NCBI RefSeq assembly: GCF_017357225.1 | Contig: NZ_CP071604.1 | Location: 1,305,001 to 1,369,000, forward strand | DNA length: 64,000 bases | From: Rhizobium binae | GTDB taxonomy: Bacteria; Pseudomonadota; Alphaproteobacteria; Rhizobiales; Rhizobiaceae | Reading direction: 5' to 3' | Shown here: positions 17,187-26,145 of the stretch, one piece after another | Position numbering within the stretch: position 1 is the stretch's first letter | How the letters are laid out: each line of letters starts with the position of its first letter | The notes under the pieces: model-generated | Databases searched by the model: none | Seen by the model: only the letters and a program-made list of their open reading frames with translations | What the model was told of the DNA's origin: nothing | Made by a program: the position numbers and the translations under genes

Positions 17187-17879
17187 TTACACCTGCACAG
17201 TCTTCTCCGCCCACCCACTCGTCCAAAGCTCCCGCAGCCTGTCGCCGTCGCCCTTGAAGAAAGCCTCGGCTGCCGCGCAGTGCTCCACCCGGTCGCTTCG
17301 GAAATTGCGGATCGCCTGGCGCAACTCGCACCAGGCGACGATATTGGCTGTCTGCGAATAATAGATCAGCGCGATCGGCTGGATCGTTCGCTCGCTGGCG
17401 CGGCCGAGTTCGTCGCGATAGCCGAGCATCAGCTTGCGCTCGTCGCGGATCGCCCGGCGCACGATCGCAAGGTCGAAGCCGGCCGGCTGCGCGGTCGAGC
17501 CCCAGGCATAAAGCGCCTTGGTATCCATTGCCTGGCGCAGCGGCGGCGGCACGGCGCCTGATATCTTCCGGTTGACCCGGCGGGCGGCCTGCTTCAGCTC
17601 CTCGTCGGCCGTGCGTTCGAGCAGCGCCAGCGCCAGCACGATCGCCTCCATCTCCTCGATCGAAAACATCAGCGGCGGGAGGTCGAATCCCGGCCGCATG
17701 ATATAGCCGATGCCGCGCCCGCCCTCGATCGGCACGCGCATCGCCTGGAGTGCGGCGATATCGCGATAGATCGAGCGCACCGTCACGTCGAGCGTCTCGG
17801 CCATGTCAGCCGCCGTCATCGGTTTTCTGGCGAGCCGCAGGATCTGAATGATCTCGAAAAGCCGTGAGGCCTTGCGCAT
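17187..17879 (-). CDS. HTH/WYL-domain transcriptional regulator (YafY type)
   Basis: 230 residues from ATG 17879, preceded by GGGAGAGG. The N-terminal DeoR-like helix-turn-helix reads SRLFEIIQILR then MAETLDVTVRSIYRDIAALQ. The middle is a WYL-type domain with RKLMLGYRDELG, followed by IVAWCELRQAIRNFRSDRV, the conserved C-terminal WYL segment. WYL domains sense ligands or nucleic acids. It diverges from the LysE-type exporter at 18009 and is its likely regulator. Confidence 0.88.
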   Translation of the reverse strand: MRKASRLFEIIQILRLARKPMTAADMAETLDVTVRSIYRDIAALQAMRVPIEGGRGIGYIMRPGFDLPPLMFSIEEMEAIVLALALLERTADEELKQAARRVNRKISGAVPPPLRQAMDTKALYAWGSTAQPAGFDLAIVRRAIRDERKLMLGYRDELGRASERTIQPIALIYYSQTANIVAWCELRQAIRNFRSDRVEHCAAAEAFFKGDGDRLRELWTSGWAEKTVQV

Positions 17880-18008
17880 TTTGCCTCTCCCATCCCTCAC
17901 GCTCCTGACAATACACTGTCAGTTGGGTTTGCGTATAGTGCCGCCTATCGGATTGAAATCTATCAGGGTCTTTCGAAACGGCCCCGAGACGAAAAGGCGG
18001 TAACTGAC

Positions 18009-18644
18009 ATGAATTATCACGAAAACCTCTGGCTCTTCTTCACCCTTCTCTTCGGCATCATCATCGTACCGGGTATGGACATGCTCTTCGTGCTCGCCAA
18101 TGCGCTGACCGGCGGTATCAGGCGAGGACTGGCGGCAACCGGCGGCATCATGGCAGGCGGCGCCGTGCATTCGGCCTATGGCGCGGCCGGCGTCGGTGTG
18201 CTCGTCACCATGCTGCCGCAGCTCTTCAACGTGCTGCTCTTTGCCGGCGTCGCCTATATGATCTGGATCGGCATTTCGCTGATGCGCAGTTCGATCACCG
18301 TCGAGGCGGTCGGGCCGGCAACAGCGCACTCCGGCTGGCGCGCCTTCCGCCAGGGCGCCGTCACCTGTCTGATCAATCCCAAGGCCTATATCTTCATGTT
18401 CGCCGTCTATCCGCAGTTCCTGAGGCCGGAATTTGGCCCGGTCTGGAGGCAGGGCCTGATCATGGGCGCCATGACAGTCGTAACTCAATTCGCAATTTAC
18501 GGCACCCTGGCGATGACCGCCGGCCGCAGCCGCGAGCTGCTGGTGGCAAATCCCGATGCCACGGCGTTTGTCGGCCGCTGCGCCGGACTGCTTCTGGTCG
18601 CGGTCTCCGCGCTTAGCCTCTGGCACGGGTGGAAAAGCGCCTGA
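18009..18644 (+). CDS. LysE/RhtB-family amino-acid exporter
   Basis: 211 residues with about six membrane segments. The N-terminal PGMDMLFVLANALTGGIRRGL is the conserved first loop of the LysE/RhtB family, and GAVTCLINPKAYIFM is the central NPK motif. It exports amino acids or derivatives across the inner membrane. It diverges from a WYL regulator gene, a common pairing. Confidence 0.9.
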   Translation: MNYHENLWLFFTLLFGIIIVPGMDMLFVLANALTGGIRRGLAATGGIMAGGAVHSAYGAAGVGVLVTMLPQLFNVLLFAGVAYMIWIGISLMRSSITVEAVGPATAHSGWRAFRQGAVTCLINPKAYIFMFAVYPQFLRPEFGPVWRQGLIMGAMTVVTQFAIYGTLAMTAGRSRELLVANPDATAFVGRCAGLLLVAVSALSLWHGWKSA

Positions 18645-18780
18645 GCCGTCGCCGCGGCGTATCACGTTGTTTTTATGGTGATCCGGCAAAACGTGACCAC
18701 TTCTCGCCATGGATTTTGTCATCCTTCCGGTGCAGATTGGCCGTCGGCCGCCTTGGCCTCGAGAAAATGGAGAGGAATAC

Positions 18781-19221
18781 ATGAATTGGAAAGCAGTAGC
18801 TGCCGCCGCAGCGATGGCTGGCATCGCCTTCGGTTCGGTGACCGCCGCCGATGGCACCCATGATTCGCGCATTGCGTTGATGAAGCAGATCGGTGGTTCG
18901 GCCGGTGCGCTCGCCGCCATCGCCAAGGGCACCAAGCCCTACGACGCCGAGGCGGTCAAGGCGGCGCTGACGACGATTGCCACTTCTGCCAAGGTCTTCC
19001 CCGATCAGTTCAAGCCGGGCAGCGATATGAACGATCCCGAGGTCAGCCCGAAGGTCTGGGAAAACATGGATGACTTCAAGGCGCGCGCCGCAAAGCTATC
19101 CACTGACGCCGAAACTGCGCTCGCTCAGCTTCCGGCCGATGCCGCAGCCGTCGGCGCCACGGTCAATACGCTCGGCGCCAATTGCGGCGGCTGTCACAAG
19201 GCCTATCGTATCAAGGAGTGA
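18781..19221 (+). CDS. Cytochrome c' (c556-type)
   Basis: 146 residues from ATG 18781, preceded by GAGAGGAA. A signal peptide covers about 1-22 (AAAAAMAGIAFGSVTAA). The mature four-helix bundle ends with the haem site CGGCHKAYR near the C-terminus, where cytochrome c' carries it. A Met near the mature N-terminus (RIALMKQIG) could be the sixth ligand, as in c556. It is periplasmic, and the diheme cytochrome gene follows after 160 bases. Confidence 0.92.
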   Translation: MNWKAVAAAAAMAGIAFGSVTAADGTHDSRIALMKQIGGSAGALAAIAKGTKPYDAEAVKAALTTIATSAKVFPDQFKPGSDMNDPEVSPKVWENMDDFKARAAKLSTDAETALAQLPADAAAVGATVNTLGANCGGCHKAYRIKE

Positions 19222-19383
19222 TGGGGCGACTGAGCAACTCCAGCAAAGGTGCGCGGCTTGCTCCCGCGTGACGCGCGGGAAATGGAATGCTCTGGATCCG
19301 CGATCCGTGCCCGGCTTGCCGCCGGCGCGGATCGCCTTATGTGGGGCCGACGGTTGAAACATCGGCAAGAGGGGAGGCGGCGC

Positions 19384-20298
19384 ATGGTCCGCAGGTTCAT
19401 CCGGATATTGCTCTGTCTGATCGGCGTTGCCGTCCTCGGTGGCGCCGCCTTGCGTCTCGTCACCGCGCCCGATCCGTTGCCAGAAAGCCATTGGGCAGGG
19501 TTAGGCGCCGCGGACCCGGCCAACGGCCAGATGGTCTTCTGGGCGGGCGGCTGCGTCAGCTGTCATTCAGCGCCCGGCTCCGAAGGCGATGCCAGGCTGA
19601 CGCTGTCGGGCGGTCTGGCGTTGAAAAGCCCTTTCGGCACGTTCCACGTGCCGAACATTTCTCCGGATGAAAAGGCCGGCATCGGCGCCTGGACGATCGC
19701 CGATTTCGGCAATGCGATGAAGCGCGGCGTCGGCCCGGATGGCCAGCATCTCTATCCGTCTTTTCCCTATGGTTCCTATGCGCGCATGAGCGACAAGGAC
19801 GTCAACGATCTCTTCGCCTTCCTGAAGACGCTGCCGAAGAGCGCCAACGTCGCGCCCCCGCATGAGCTGCCGTTCCCCTATAATCTCCGGCTGGCGCTCG
19901 GCGGCTGGAAATTCCTCTATTTCAACGACCAGCCGCGCGTCGCGCTCGCCAGCAGCGACGACAAGATCAGGCGCGGGCAATATCTCGTCGAAGGCCCCGG
20001 CCATTGCGGCGAATGCCACACGCCGCGCGATGCGCTCGGCGGCTTTGAGGCCGGTCAATGGCTTGCCGGCGCCCCCAACCCGGAAGGCAAGGGCCGCATC
20101 CCGGATATCACGCCATCCTCCAGGAGCATCGGCGGCTGGAGCGAGGCCGATATCGCCAGCTACCTCGAAACCGGTTTCACCCCCGATTTCGATAGCGTCG
20201 GCGGCTCGATGGTCGATGTCCAGCAGAACATCGCCCGCCTGCCGGCGGCCGACCGCGAAGCGATCGCCGCCTATCTGAAGGCCGTGCCGGGACGCTAG
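19384..20298 (+). CDS. Membrane-anchored diheme c-type cytochrome
   Basis: 304 residues from ATG 19384, preceded by AGGGGAGG; the frame upstream lacks a better start. An N-terminal membrane helix covers about 5-22. There are two haem c sites: GGCVSCHSAPGS near residue 60 and GHCGECHTPRDALGG in the second half. Each domain has candidate axial Met residues (SYARM, GGSMVD). This is the gluconate/alcohol-dehydrogenase cytochrome-like architecture that accepts electrons from periplasmic dehydrogenases. It sits just after the cytochrome c' gene. A partner dehydrogenase is not adjacent. Confidence 0.9.
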   Translation: MVRRFIRILLCLIGVAVLGGAALRLVTAPDPLPESHWAGLGAADPANGQMVFWAGGCVSCHSAPGSEGDARLTLSGGLALKSPFGTFHVPNISPDEKAGIGAWTIADFGNAMKRGVGPDGQHLYPSFPYGSYARMSDKDVNDLFAFLKTLPKSANVAPPHELPFPYNLRLALGGWKFLYFNDQPRVALASSDDKIRRGQYLVEGPGHCGECHTPRDALGGFEAGQWLAGAPNPEGKGRIPDITPSSRSIGGWSEADIASYLETGFTPDFDSVGGSMVDVQQNIARLPAADREAIAAYLKAVPGR

Positions 20299-20317
20299 GA
20301 CACGATGCTCGCGGAGC

Positions 20318-20812
20318 TTAAGCGATCGACTGCATGTAACGCATGCCGGTGACCGGCCGCGGAGTGAAATCCAGCTGCTCGTAGAAGCGGTGCGCCAGCA
20401 CGTTGCCGGTCGCGGCGCTGACCGAGAGGTAACCGCAGCCGGCATTGCGCGCCGTCTCGCGAGCCCGGTCGACCAGCAGCTGGCCGGTGCCGTGGCCGCG
20501 ATGGCCGTCGCGCACGAAGAGGTGATGCAGGTCCATGCCGCGTTTTCCCTCCTGCGCCCTGTAGAGCGGCACGAGGATGGCGTAACCGATCAGCCCTTCT
20601 CCGGTCTCGGCAACGAGAGCATGGATCCAGGGCAGGGGGCCGAACAGGTCGCGCTCGAGCTGCTCCGGCGTTGCAGCCGCTGCGTCGCCGTGATGGGCGG
20701 CGAGCAGCGCGATCATTTCGTTGAGCTCGGGCAGGTCGCGCGGCTTGGCGGTGCGGATCGTCACCACCGAGGGTCGCACCAGTGAAATTTCGCTGTCTTC
20801 GATTTCGGTCAT
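20318..20812 (-). CDS. GNAT-family N-acetyltransferase
   Basis: 164 residues from ATG 20812; an upstream TTG-type start would add 26 residues that are unlike the family. The acetyl-CoA site is visible as DLHHLFVRDGHRGHGTGQLLV (V-x-x-x-x-R-G-x-G pattern). It is followed by ENVLAHRFY-type C-terminal elements (NVLAHRFYEQLDF). The acceptor substrate is unknown. It converges on the diheme cytochrome gene with 19 bases between stops. Confidence 0.85.
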   Translation of the reverse strand: MTEIEDSEISLVRPSVVTIRTAKPRDLPELNEMIALLAAHHGDAAAATPEQLERDLFGPLPWIHALVAETGEGLIGYAILVPLYRAQEGKRGMDLHHLFVRDGHRGHGTGQLLVDRARETARNAGCGYLSVSAATGNVLAHRFYEQLDFTPRPVTGMRYMQSIA

Positions 20813-21062
20813 GGTCTTCGCGTCCTTTGATAGTCTGCCGTCAGGACGCTGCCGATACAACAAAGCCGCCTGACGGCGGCTTGTTGACAATATGATCTGT
20901 CCGGCCGCCCTTTACAGGTACAGCCAAAAATACGAGCGGCTCTGATGCGCGTTTTTGATCATGGCGCATCAATCGCCGCAAACGCGGCGTTTGTCAATGG
21001 TGTTGAGCGTGAGGTTCAAAACGCTGCCACGGCGGTTGATGTCAACCGGTTCGCTTGATAGG

Positions 21063-21074
21063 ATACCCCCCTAT
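21063..21074. promoter_or_regulatory. Probable DmeR operator (C-tract palindrome)
   Basis: ATACCCCCCTAT at 21063-21074 is a C6 tract flanked by AT on both sides, 18 bases before the dmeR ATG. RcnR/CsoR-family repressors bind such G/C tracts flanked by AT-rich half-sites (family knowledge). Position fits autorepression of dmeRF. Confidence 0.7.
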
Positions 21075-21091
21075 GTTATAGAAGGCCGGTC

Positions 21092-21364
21092 ATGTCCCAT
21101 ACCACACTACAGAAGAAGAAGCTTATCGCCCGCATCAGCCGCCTGAAGGGGCAGATGGAGGCGGTCGAGCGGGCGCTCGAGGCCGAGCGCCCCTGCGGCG
21201 AAATCCTGCAGCTGCTGGCCTCGATCCGCGGCGCCTTGACCGGGCTGACCGGCGAGGTGCTGGACGATCATCTGCGCGAGCATGTGCTGAACGCCGCCGA
21301 CGACGTGGCTCGTGCGGACGCGGTCGAGGAAATTTCGGAAGTGCTGAGAACCTATATTCGCTAA
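21092..21364 (+). CDS. dmeR: RcnR/CsoR-family metal-sensing repressor
   Basis: 90 residues, all-helical, no separate DNA-binding domain, as in the family. The RcnR metal fingerprint is intact at exact positions: His3, Cys35, His60 and His64. That combination senses Ni(II)/Co(II), unlike the Cys-rich CsoR copper set. The gene precedes a His-rich CDF exporter by 18 bases, the same order as the dmeRF operon described in Rhizobium leguminosarum. Metal binding should release the repressor from the C-tract operator just upstream. Confidence 0.92.
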   Translation: MSHTTLQKKKLIARISRLKGQMEAVERALEAERPCGEILQLLASIRGALTGLTGEVLDDHLREHVLNAADDVARADAVEEISEVLRTYIR

Positions 21365-21382
21365 GTAGAGAAGGAGCCTGGA

Positions 21383-22369
21383 ATGAATGCCGGGACCGGA
21401 CGGGCCGAGATGAATGCCCTCGAACATGACCATATCTTCCTCGGCGCCGATCATGCGGTGAACGAGCGGCGCATCTGGCTGGTGATCGGGCTGACGGCGG
21501 TGATGATGGTGGCGGAAATCATCACTGGCACCGCCTATGGCTCCATGGCACTGGTGGCTGATGGCTGGCACATGTCGACCCATGCCAGCGCTCTTCTGAT
21601 CTCGGCGCTCGCCTATCTCTTTGCCCGCCGGCAGGCACGCAATCCGCGCTTCACCTTCGGTACCGGCAAGCTCGGCGATCTCGCCGGCTTTGCCAGCGCC
21701 ATCGTCCTTGCGCTGATTGCGCTGCTGATGGCCTGGGAAAGCTTGCTGCGTCTTGCAAATCCGGTGCCGATCGGCTTTGCCCGGGCGATTGCCGTGGCGG
21801 TGGTCGGTCTTATCGTCAATCTCGCCAGCGCTTGGCTGCTTGCCGGCGGCGGCCATCATGCACATGGCCACCACGCACATCATCATCATAGCGATCACAC
21901 CCATGATCATCACGCCCACTATCATCACGCCCACGATCGTCACGCAAAGCACGGCGATAACAATATCCGCGCCGCCTATCTGCATGTCGTCGCCGACGCG
22001 CTGACCTCCGTGCTTGCCATCGCGGCGCTGACGCTCGGCAGCCTCTATGACTGGCTCTGGCTCGATCCGATCATGGGCATTGTCGGCGGTCTGGTCATTG
22101 CCAACTGGTCCTGGAGCCTGATGAAATCCTCTGGCGGCGTGCTTCTCGACGTCGTGCCCCAATGCGAGACGCTGCCGTCCGAAATCCGCGAGGCGATCGA
22201 GACGGAGGAGGACCGGATCACCGATCTGCATGTCTGGCAGGTCGGACCCGGTCATCATGCCGCGATCGTCGCCGTCCTCACCCCGAGCGATCCGGCCTTC
22301 TACAAGACCCGGCTTTCGGCGCTCTCGGAATTGTCGCATGTGACGGTCGAGGTGACGCGCGCCGCATGA
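21383..22369 (+). CDS. dmeF: CDF-family Ni/Co efflux protein
   Basis: 328 residues, with AAGGAG seven bases before the ATG. Six membrane segments are expected. Transport-site motifs are visible: VADGWHMSTHAS in helix 2 and HVVADALTSV (His201/Asp205) in helix 5. The loop between helices 4 and 5 (about 155-194) contains 19 histidines in 36 residues, a hallmark of DmeF-type exporters. The C-terminal cytoplasmic domain ends with TVEVTRAA. It pumps divalent metal outward, in an operon with dmeR. Confidence 0.93.
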   Translation: MNAGTGRAEMNALEHDHIFLGADHAVNERRIWLVIGLTAVMMVAEIITGTAYGSMALVADGWHMSTHASALLISALAYLFARRQARNPRFTFGTGKLGDLAGFASAIVLALIALLMAWESLLRLANPVPIGFARAIAVAVVGLIVNLASAWLLAGGGHHAHGHHAHHHHSDHTHDHHAHYHHAHDRHAKHGDNNIRAAYLHVVADALTSVLAIAALTLGSLYDWLWLDPIMGIVGGLVIANWSWSLMKSSGGVLLDVVPQCETLPSEIREAIETEEDRITDLHVWQVGPGHHAAIVAVLTPSDPAFYKTRLSALSELSHVTVEVTRAA

Positions 22370-22478
22370 TTCCGGTGCGCGGACGACTCGTCGCCGCGGG
22401 ACGACTTCGTCGCCGCGATGACGAGATGCCGCCGCAATCGCGCCTTAGCTCTGTCCTCCTCACCGTCGGAGGAAATTC

Positions 22479-23369
22479 ATGGATCTCAGTCTTACCCGCC
22501 GCAGGCTGATCGGCTCGGCTTTGTGCCTGCCTGCGCTCACGCTTCCCGTCAGGGCCGAGGAGAAGAGCGAGGAGGGTGACGACAATGTCGAGCGCCGCTT
22601 GGCCGAACTGGAAAAACGCACCGGCGGGCGCCTCGGCGTCTCGGTGCTCGACACCCAGACCAGCATCTCCTTCGGCTATCGCGGCAGCGAGGCCTTTCCG
22701 ATGTGCAGCACCTTCAAGGCACTGGCCGCCGGCTTCGTGCTGGCCCGCGTCGACAAGGGCGATGAGAGCCTCGACCGGCGGGTGAGCTACGGCAAGGACA
22801 AGCTTGTCGACTATTCGCCGATCAGCGAAAAACACGCCGGCGCCGACGGCATGACGATCGCCGAACTCTGCGAAGCGGCGGTGACGGTCAGCGACAATAC
22901 CGCCGGCAACCTGCTGCTCGAAAGCTTCGGCGGGCCGGCCGGGCTGACCGACTGGCTGCGCTCCATCGGCGACGGCACGACCCGTCTCGACCGCACCGAG
23001 CCGACGCTGAACGAAGGCCGGAAGGACGACCCGCGTGACACGACGACGCCGGATGCGATCCTGGATACGCTCGGCAACGTGACCCTCGGCTCGGTGCTGA
23101 CCGAGGCGTCCTCGGACAGGCTGATCGCCTGGCTGGTGGCAAGCACGACCGGCAAGGAGCGGCTGAGGGCCGGCCTGCCGGCCGATTGGAAGGTCGGCGA
23201 CAAGACCGGCACCGGCCCGAACGGCTCTCTCGGCGACATCGCCGTCATCTGGCCCCCCGACCGCGGCCCGATCGTCGCCGCCGTCTACATCGCCGAGGCG
23301 ACTGCGCCGGTGAAGGATCTCAATCCGATCTTTGCCGAAGTCGGCAAGATGATCACCGAGATGGTGTGA
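22479..23369 (+). CDS. bla: Class A beta-lactamase
   Basis: 296 residues. The N-terminus SLTRRRLIGSALCLPAL fits a twin-arginine signal peptide, with likely cleavage near VRA. All class A motifs are present in order: CSTFK with the catalytic Ser77, SDN at 138-140, the omega-loop Glu174 in EPTLN, and KTG at 242-244. It would hydrolyse penicillins and related drugs in the periplasm. No ampR-type regulator is adjacent. It follows dmeF by about 110 bases on the same strand but looks functionally unrelated. Confidence 0.93.
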   Translation: MDLSLTRRRLIGSALCLPALTLPVRAEEKSEEGDDNVERRLAELEKRTGGRLGVSVLDTQTSISFGYRGSEAFPMCSTFKALAAGFVLARVDKGDESLDRRVSYGKDKLVDYSPISEKHAGADGMTIAELCEAAVTVSDNTAGNLLLESFGGPAGLTDWLRSIGDGTTRLDRTEPTLNEGRKDDPRDTTTPDAILDTLGNVTLGSVLTEASSDRLIAWLVASTTGKERLRAGLPADWKVGDKTGTGPNGSLGDIAVIWPPDRGPIVAAVYIAEATAPVKDLNPIFAEVGKMITEMV

Positions 23370-23397
23370 CGCAGGAAATCGCTTCAGAAGCAATTGA

Positions 23398-23637
23398 TTA
23401 CCGCATCGACATCAAGTTCGTGATCAGACCTGGTTCGATTTCGAGCACCGGCCGATTGGCCTCCGGGTGACCGATGTCTCTCAGTTGATAGGGTGTCAGC
23501 TCTGCCAATTGTTTCCGACTAGCGACCGCCCGTTGCCACGCCTGCAGGTCAGCGACCAAGGTCGCGATGATGTTCATGGGGCCAGGCAACTGCCTTGTCG
23601 GCGCGCTGACGATGGCCTGTATTTCCGTATGAGCCAT
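23398..23637 (-). CDS. DUF1127 (YjiS-like) small protein
   Basis: 79 residues from ATG 23637, with TGGGAG upstream. The C-terminal region has the DUF1127 signature LAELTPYQLRDIGH, preceded by a Trp/Arg/Lys-rich helix (LQAWQRAVASRKQ). Larger DUF1127 proteins in alphaproteobacteria have been linked to phosphate, RNA or carbohydrate regulation (family knowledge). The function here is unknown. Confidence 0.8.
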   Translation of the reverse strand: MAHTEIQAIVSAPTRQLPGPMNIIATLVADLQAWQRAVASRKQLAELTPYQLRDIGHPEANRPVLEIEPGLITNLMSMR

Positions 23638-23812
23638 TTTCGGATCTCCCACCTGTGATGTGCGGGTGGAAATCTGCCATGCGAGCGTTTTCTGCCTGTT
23701 CGGCTGGGCGCGAAAGGAGAAGAAAACTTCGATACGCCGCCGCTAAATCGGTGTTAAATCCGTCTCCCCAAGTGCTATTCTGCCAGCGGCGGTCCAAAGC
23801 TGGAGGCTTTCT

Positions 23813-25819
23813 GTGCGCATCAGGTTGCTAGGCGGTCTTGAGGTTGCCTCCGGAGAAGACCGGCAAGTCCGCTTCGCCACGCGCAAAACGTCGCTGCTGT
23901 TTGCGGCCCTGGCCCTGGCAGGCCGCCGCGGCTGTCGCAGGGAGGTGCTTTCCGAAGCCTTCTGGCCGGGACGAAGCGATGAGCAGGCCCGCAATAGTTT
24001 GCGGCAGGCGCTGGTCGATATCAGGCGGTCGTTCCCGGCAAGCAGTGACGCCACCGCCTATATCGAAGGGGATCAGGAGACCGTGGCGCTGATTGTCGCT
24101 CCTGATGAAGTCGACATTTCACTCTTCGACCGGATGCTGGGGACGGGCTCGAGCACAGATCTCGCCTCCGCAGCGGATCTCTACCGCGGCGACCTGCTTG
24201 AAGGCGAGTCCATTCCGGATGAGTTGGGTGAGTGGTTCGCACCTTACCGGAGCACATATCAGCGCAAGGCGCTGCAGCTCGTGGAACGTTTGAGCCTTGC
24301 CCTCTTGGAACCAGGCTCCGCGGAAGAATTGCCTTGTGAAGGCCTTGCCGAGAGACTTTTCGCCTCCGACCCGACGGCGGAGGCTGCCCACAGGGCGCTG
24401 ATGCGGATCCACACTCTCCGCGGACACGAGAACATGGCCTTGCGCCAGTTCGAGACCTGCCGGGCTCTCCTGAAGAAGCATATGGATGTCGAACCCGAAG
24501 CGGAGACGTCGTCCTTGGCTGCCTCGCTGCAACCGCGGCAGCGATCCGGTGATCCGCGGGCCACGCCCGCAATCGAGTTGCCGCTGCAGACCTTCTCCGC
24601 TCCGCCGAAACATCATGATCGGCCATCCCTTGCGGTGCTGCCGTTTCAGAATTTGAGCGGCGATGCGGAACAGGACTATTTTGCCGACGGCATTGTGGAG
24701 GATATCACGATCGCTCTCGCGCAGTTCCGCCACCTCTATGTCATCGCCCGCAATTCGAGCTTCACCTACAAGGGGCAGGCCGTCGACATAAAGCGGGTCG
24801 GGCGCGAGTTGGACGTGGACTATGTGGTCGAGGGGAGCGTGCGCCGCGCGGGTGACCGGCTTCGTATCGCCGGACAGCTCATCGACACCTCGACCGGCGC
24901 GCATCTCTGGGCAGACCGTTTCGACGGGACGCTGGCGAACCTGTTCGATCTGCAGGACCAGGTCGCATCGAGCATTGTCGGTGCGATAACGCCGAAGGTG
25001 GAGGAGGCGGAGATCGAGCGCGCCAAACGCAAGCCGACCGAAAGCCTTGACGCCTATGACTATTATCTCCGCGGGCTGGCGGCCTTCGACCGGACGGTGA
25101 CCAACAGATCGGTCGTCGACGAGGCCCTGCGGCTGTTCATGAAGGCGATCGAGCGCGATCCGGATTTTGCCATTGCCCATGCTCGGGCGGCGCGCTGCTA
25201 CGCGACCCGAAAGAGCAATGGCTGGATGGTTGATGCCGCCACCGAGATTGCCGAAGCGACCCGATTGGCGAGAAGGGCCGTCGAACTCGGCTGGGACGAT
25301 GCAATCGCGCTCTCCTACGGCGGATATGTGCTCGGTTATATCGGCGGGGACCTCGATGATAGCGCGGCTTGTATCGATCGCGCTCTCTTCCTCAACCCGA
25401 ACCTGGGCGCCGCCCTGGGCGTCAGCAGCTGGGTGAGAGCCTGCCTGGGCGAGCCGGACAAGGCCATCGAACACGCCACGCTCGCCATGCGCCTGAGCCC
25501 CTTGGATCCGCGCCTGTTTGCCTGGCAGTTTAACACCGCGCTGGCTCACTTCTGCGCCGGGCACTACGACGATGCCGCCGCCTGGGCGGCAAAATCCCTG
25601 CGCCACCAGTCGAACTACCCGAGCGCGATGCGCGTGATGGCGGCCGGCCATGCCATGGCTGGGCGGAACGCGGAGGCAGGGGAAACGATTGCGCGCCTGC
25701 GCCTGCTGGATCCGGCACTTCGGCTTTCGAATCTCGCCGACATTCTCCCACCGTTCCGGCGACCGGATGACCGCAACCGCTATATAGAGGCCCTTCGTAT
25801 GGCGGGGTTGCCGGAGTAG
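23813..25819 (+). CDS. SARP-like regulator with TolB-type domain and TPR repeats
   Basis: 668 residues from GTG 23813, preceded by TGGAGG. Domains in order: an OmpR-like winged helix (1-100; MRIRLLGGLEV, RKTSLLFAALAL, SRREVL-like CRREVLSEAFWPG); a bacterial transcriptional activator domain with TPR helices (115-240); a linker; a TolB-N-like domain with LAVLPFQNLSGD, YFADGIVEDI and ADRFDG (275-405); then TPR repeats to the end. In rhizobia this core often accompanies an adenylate cyclase domain, which is absent. It probably activates transcription in response to an unknown signal. No obvious target gene adjoins it. Confidence 0.85.
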   Translation: MRIRLLGGLEVASGEDRQVRFATRKTSLLFAALALAGRRGCRREVLSEAFWPGRSDEQARNSLRQALVDIRRSFPASSDATAYIEGDQETVALIVAPDEVDISLFDRMLGTGSSTDLASAADLYRGDLLEGESIPDELGEWFAPYRSTYQRKALQLVERLSLALLEPGSAEELPCEGLAERLFASDPTAEAAHRALMRIHTLRGHENMALRQFETCRALLKKHMDVEPEAETSSLAASLQPRQRSGDPRATPAIELPLQTFSAPPKHHDRPSLAVLPFQNLSGDAEQDYFADGIVEDITIALAQFRHLYVIARNSSFTYKGQAVDIKRVGRELDVDYVVEGSVRRAGDRLRIAGQLIDTSTGAHLWADRFDGTLANLFDLQDQVASSIVGAITPKVEEAEIERAKRKPTESLDAYDYYLRGLAAFDRTVTNRSVVDEALRLFMKAIERDPDFAIAHARAARCYATRKSNGWMVDAATEIAEATRLARRAVELGWDDAIALSYGGYVLGYIGGDLDDSAACIDRALFLNPNLGAALGVSSWVRACLGEPDKAIEHATLAMRLSPLDPRLFAWQFNTALAHFCAGHYDDAAAWAAKSLRHQSNYPSAMRVMAAGHAMAGRNAEAGETIARLRLLDPALRLSNLADILPPFRRPDDRNRYIEALRMAGLPE

Positions 25820-26145
25820 GCATGCGGCGAAGGAGACCTCCGCGCCCCATTCGCTTTCCGCTCGAGGGTCGTCCCGTCGTCGCGGCCGTCGGCATGATGG
25901 ACAGATCTCCGGTTCGCCCCGGAAGACCCCTCCCCAACCCCACAAGGGGGAGGGGCTAACCCGCAGCGGGATTCTGCCATTAACATACGCCGCCACATGC
26001 TGTACCGTCAGGAATGAAATGCGACGGCGCCGCAGAGTGGTCCCTCCCCCTTGGGGTTGGGGAGGGGTCTTCTCACACACCCAAGTCAGTGATTTCTTTC
26101 TACCCGCTTAATCGGTTGGAATGCGGCCCAAGGCGCTGCCTCCCA
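25820..26145. repeat. Intergenic region with MITE-like inverted-repeat element (25923-26071)
   Basis: A 31-base arm at 25923-25953 and a 30-base arm at 26042-26071 are inverted copies that differ by one two-base insertion. They are separated by about 88 bases. Each arm is itself a GC-rich hairpin (CCCTCCCC with GGGGAGGG). No ORF fills the interior. The region lies between the convergent 3' ends of the SARP-like and glucose dehydrogenase genes. It resembles short dispersed elements of rhizobial genomes and may terminate transcription. Nothing else is seen in this 326-base gap. Confidence 0.8.

Noticed and set aside
21880..21960. Low-complexity CAT/CAC-rich stretch that looks like a DNA repeat
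   Set aside because: It is the in-frame His-rich loop of the CDF exporter, not an independent repeat.
24119..26080. 653-codon minus-strand ORF opposite the SARP-like gene
   Set aside because: No domain is seen and it opposes a gene with clear domains.
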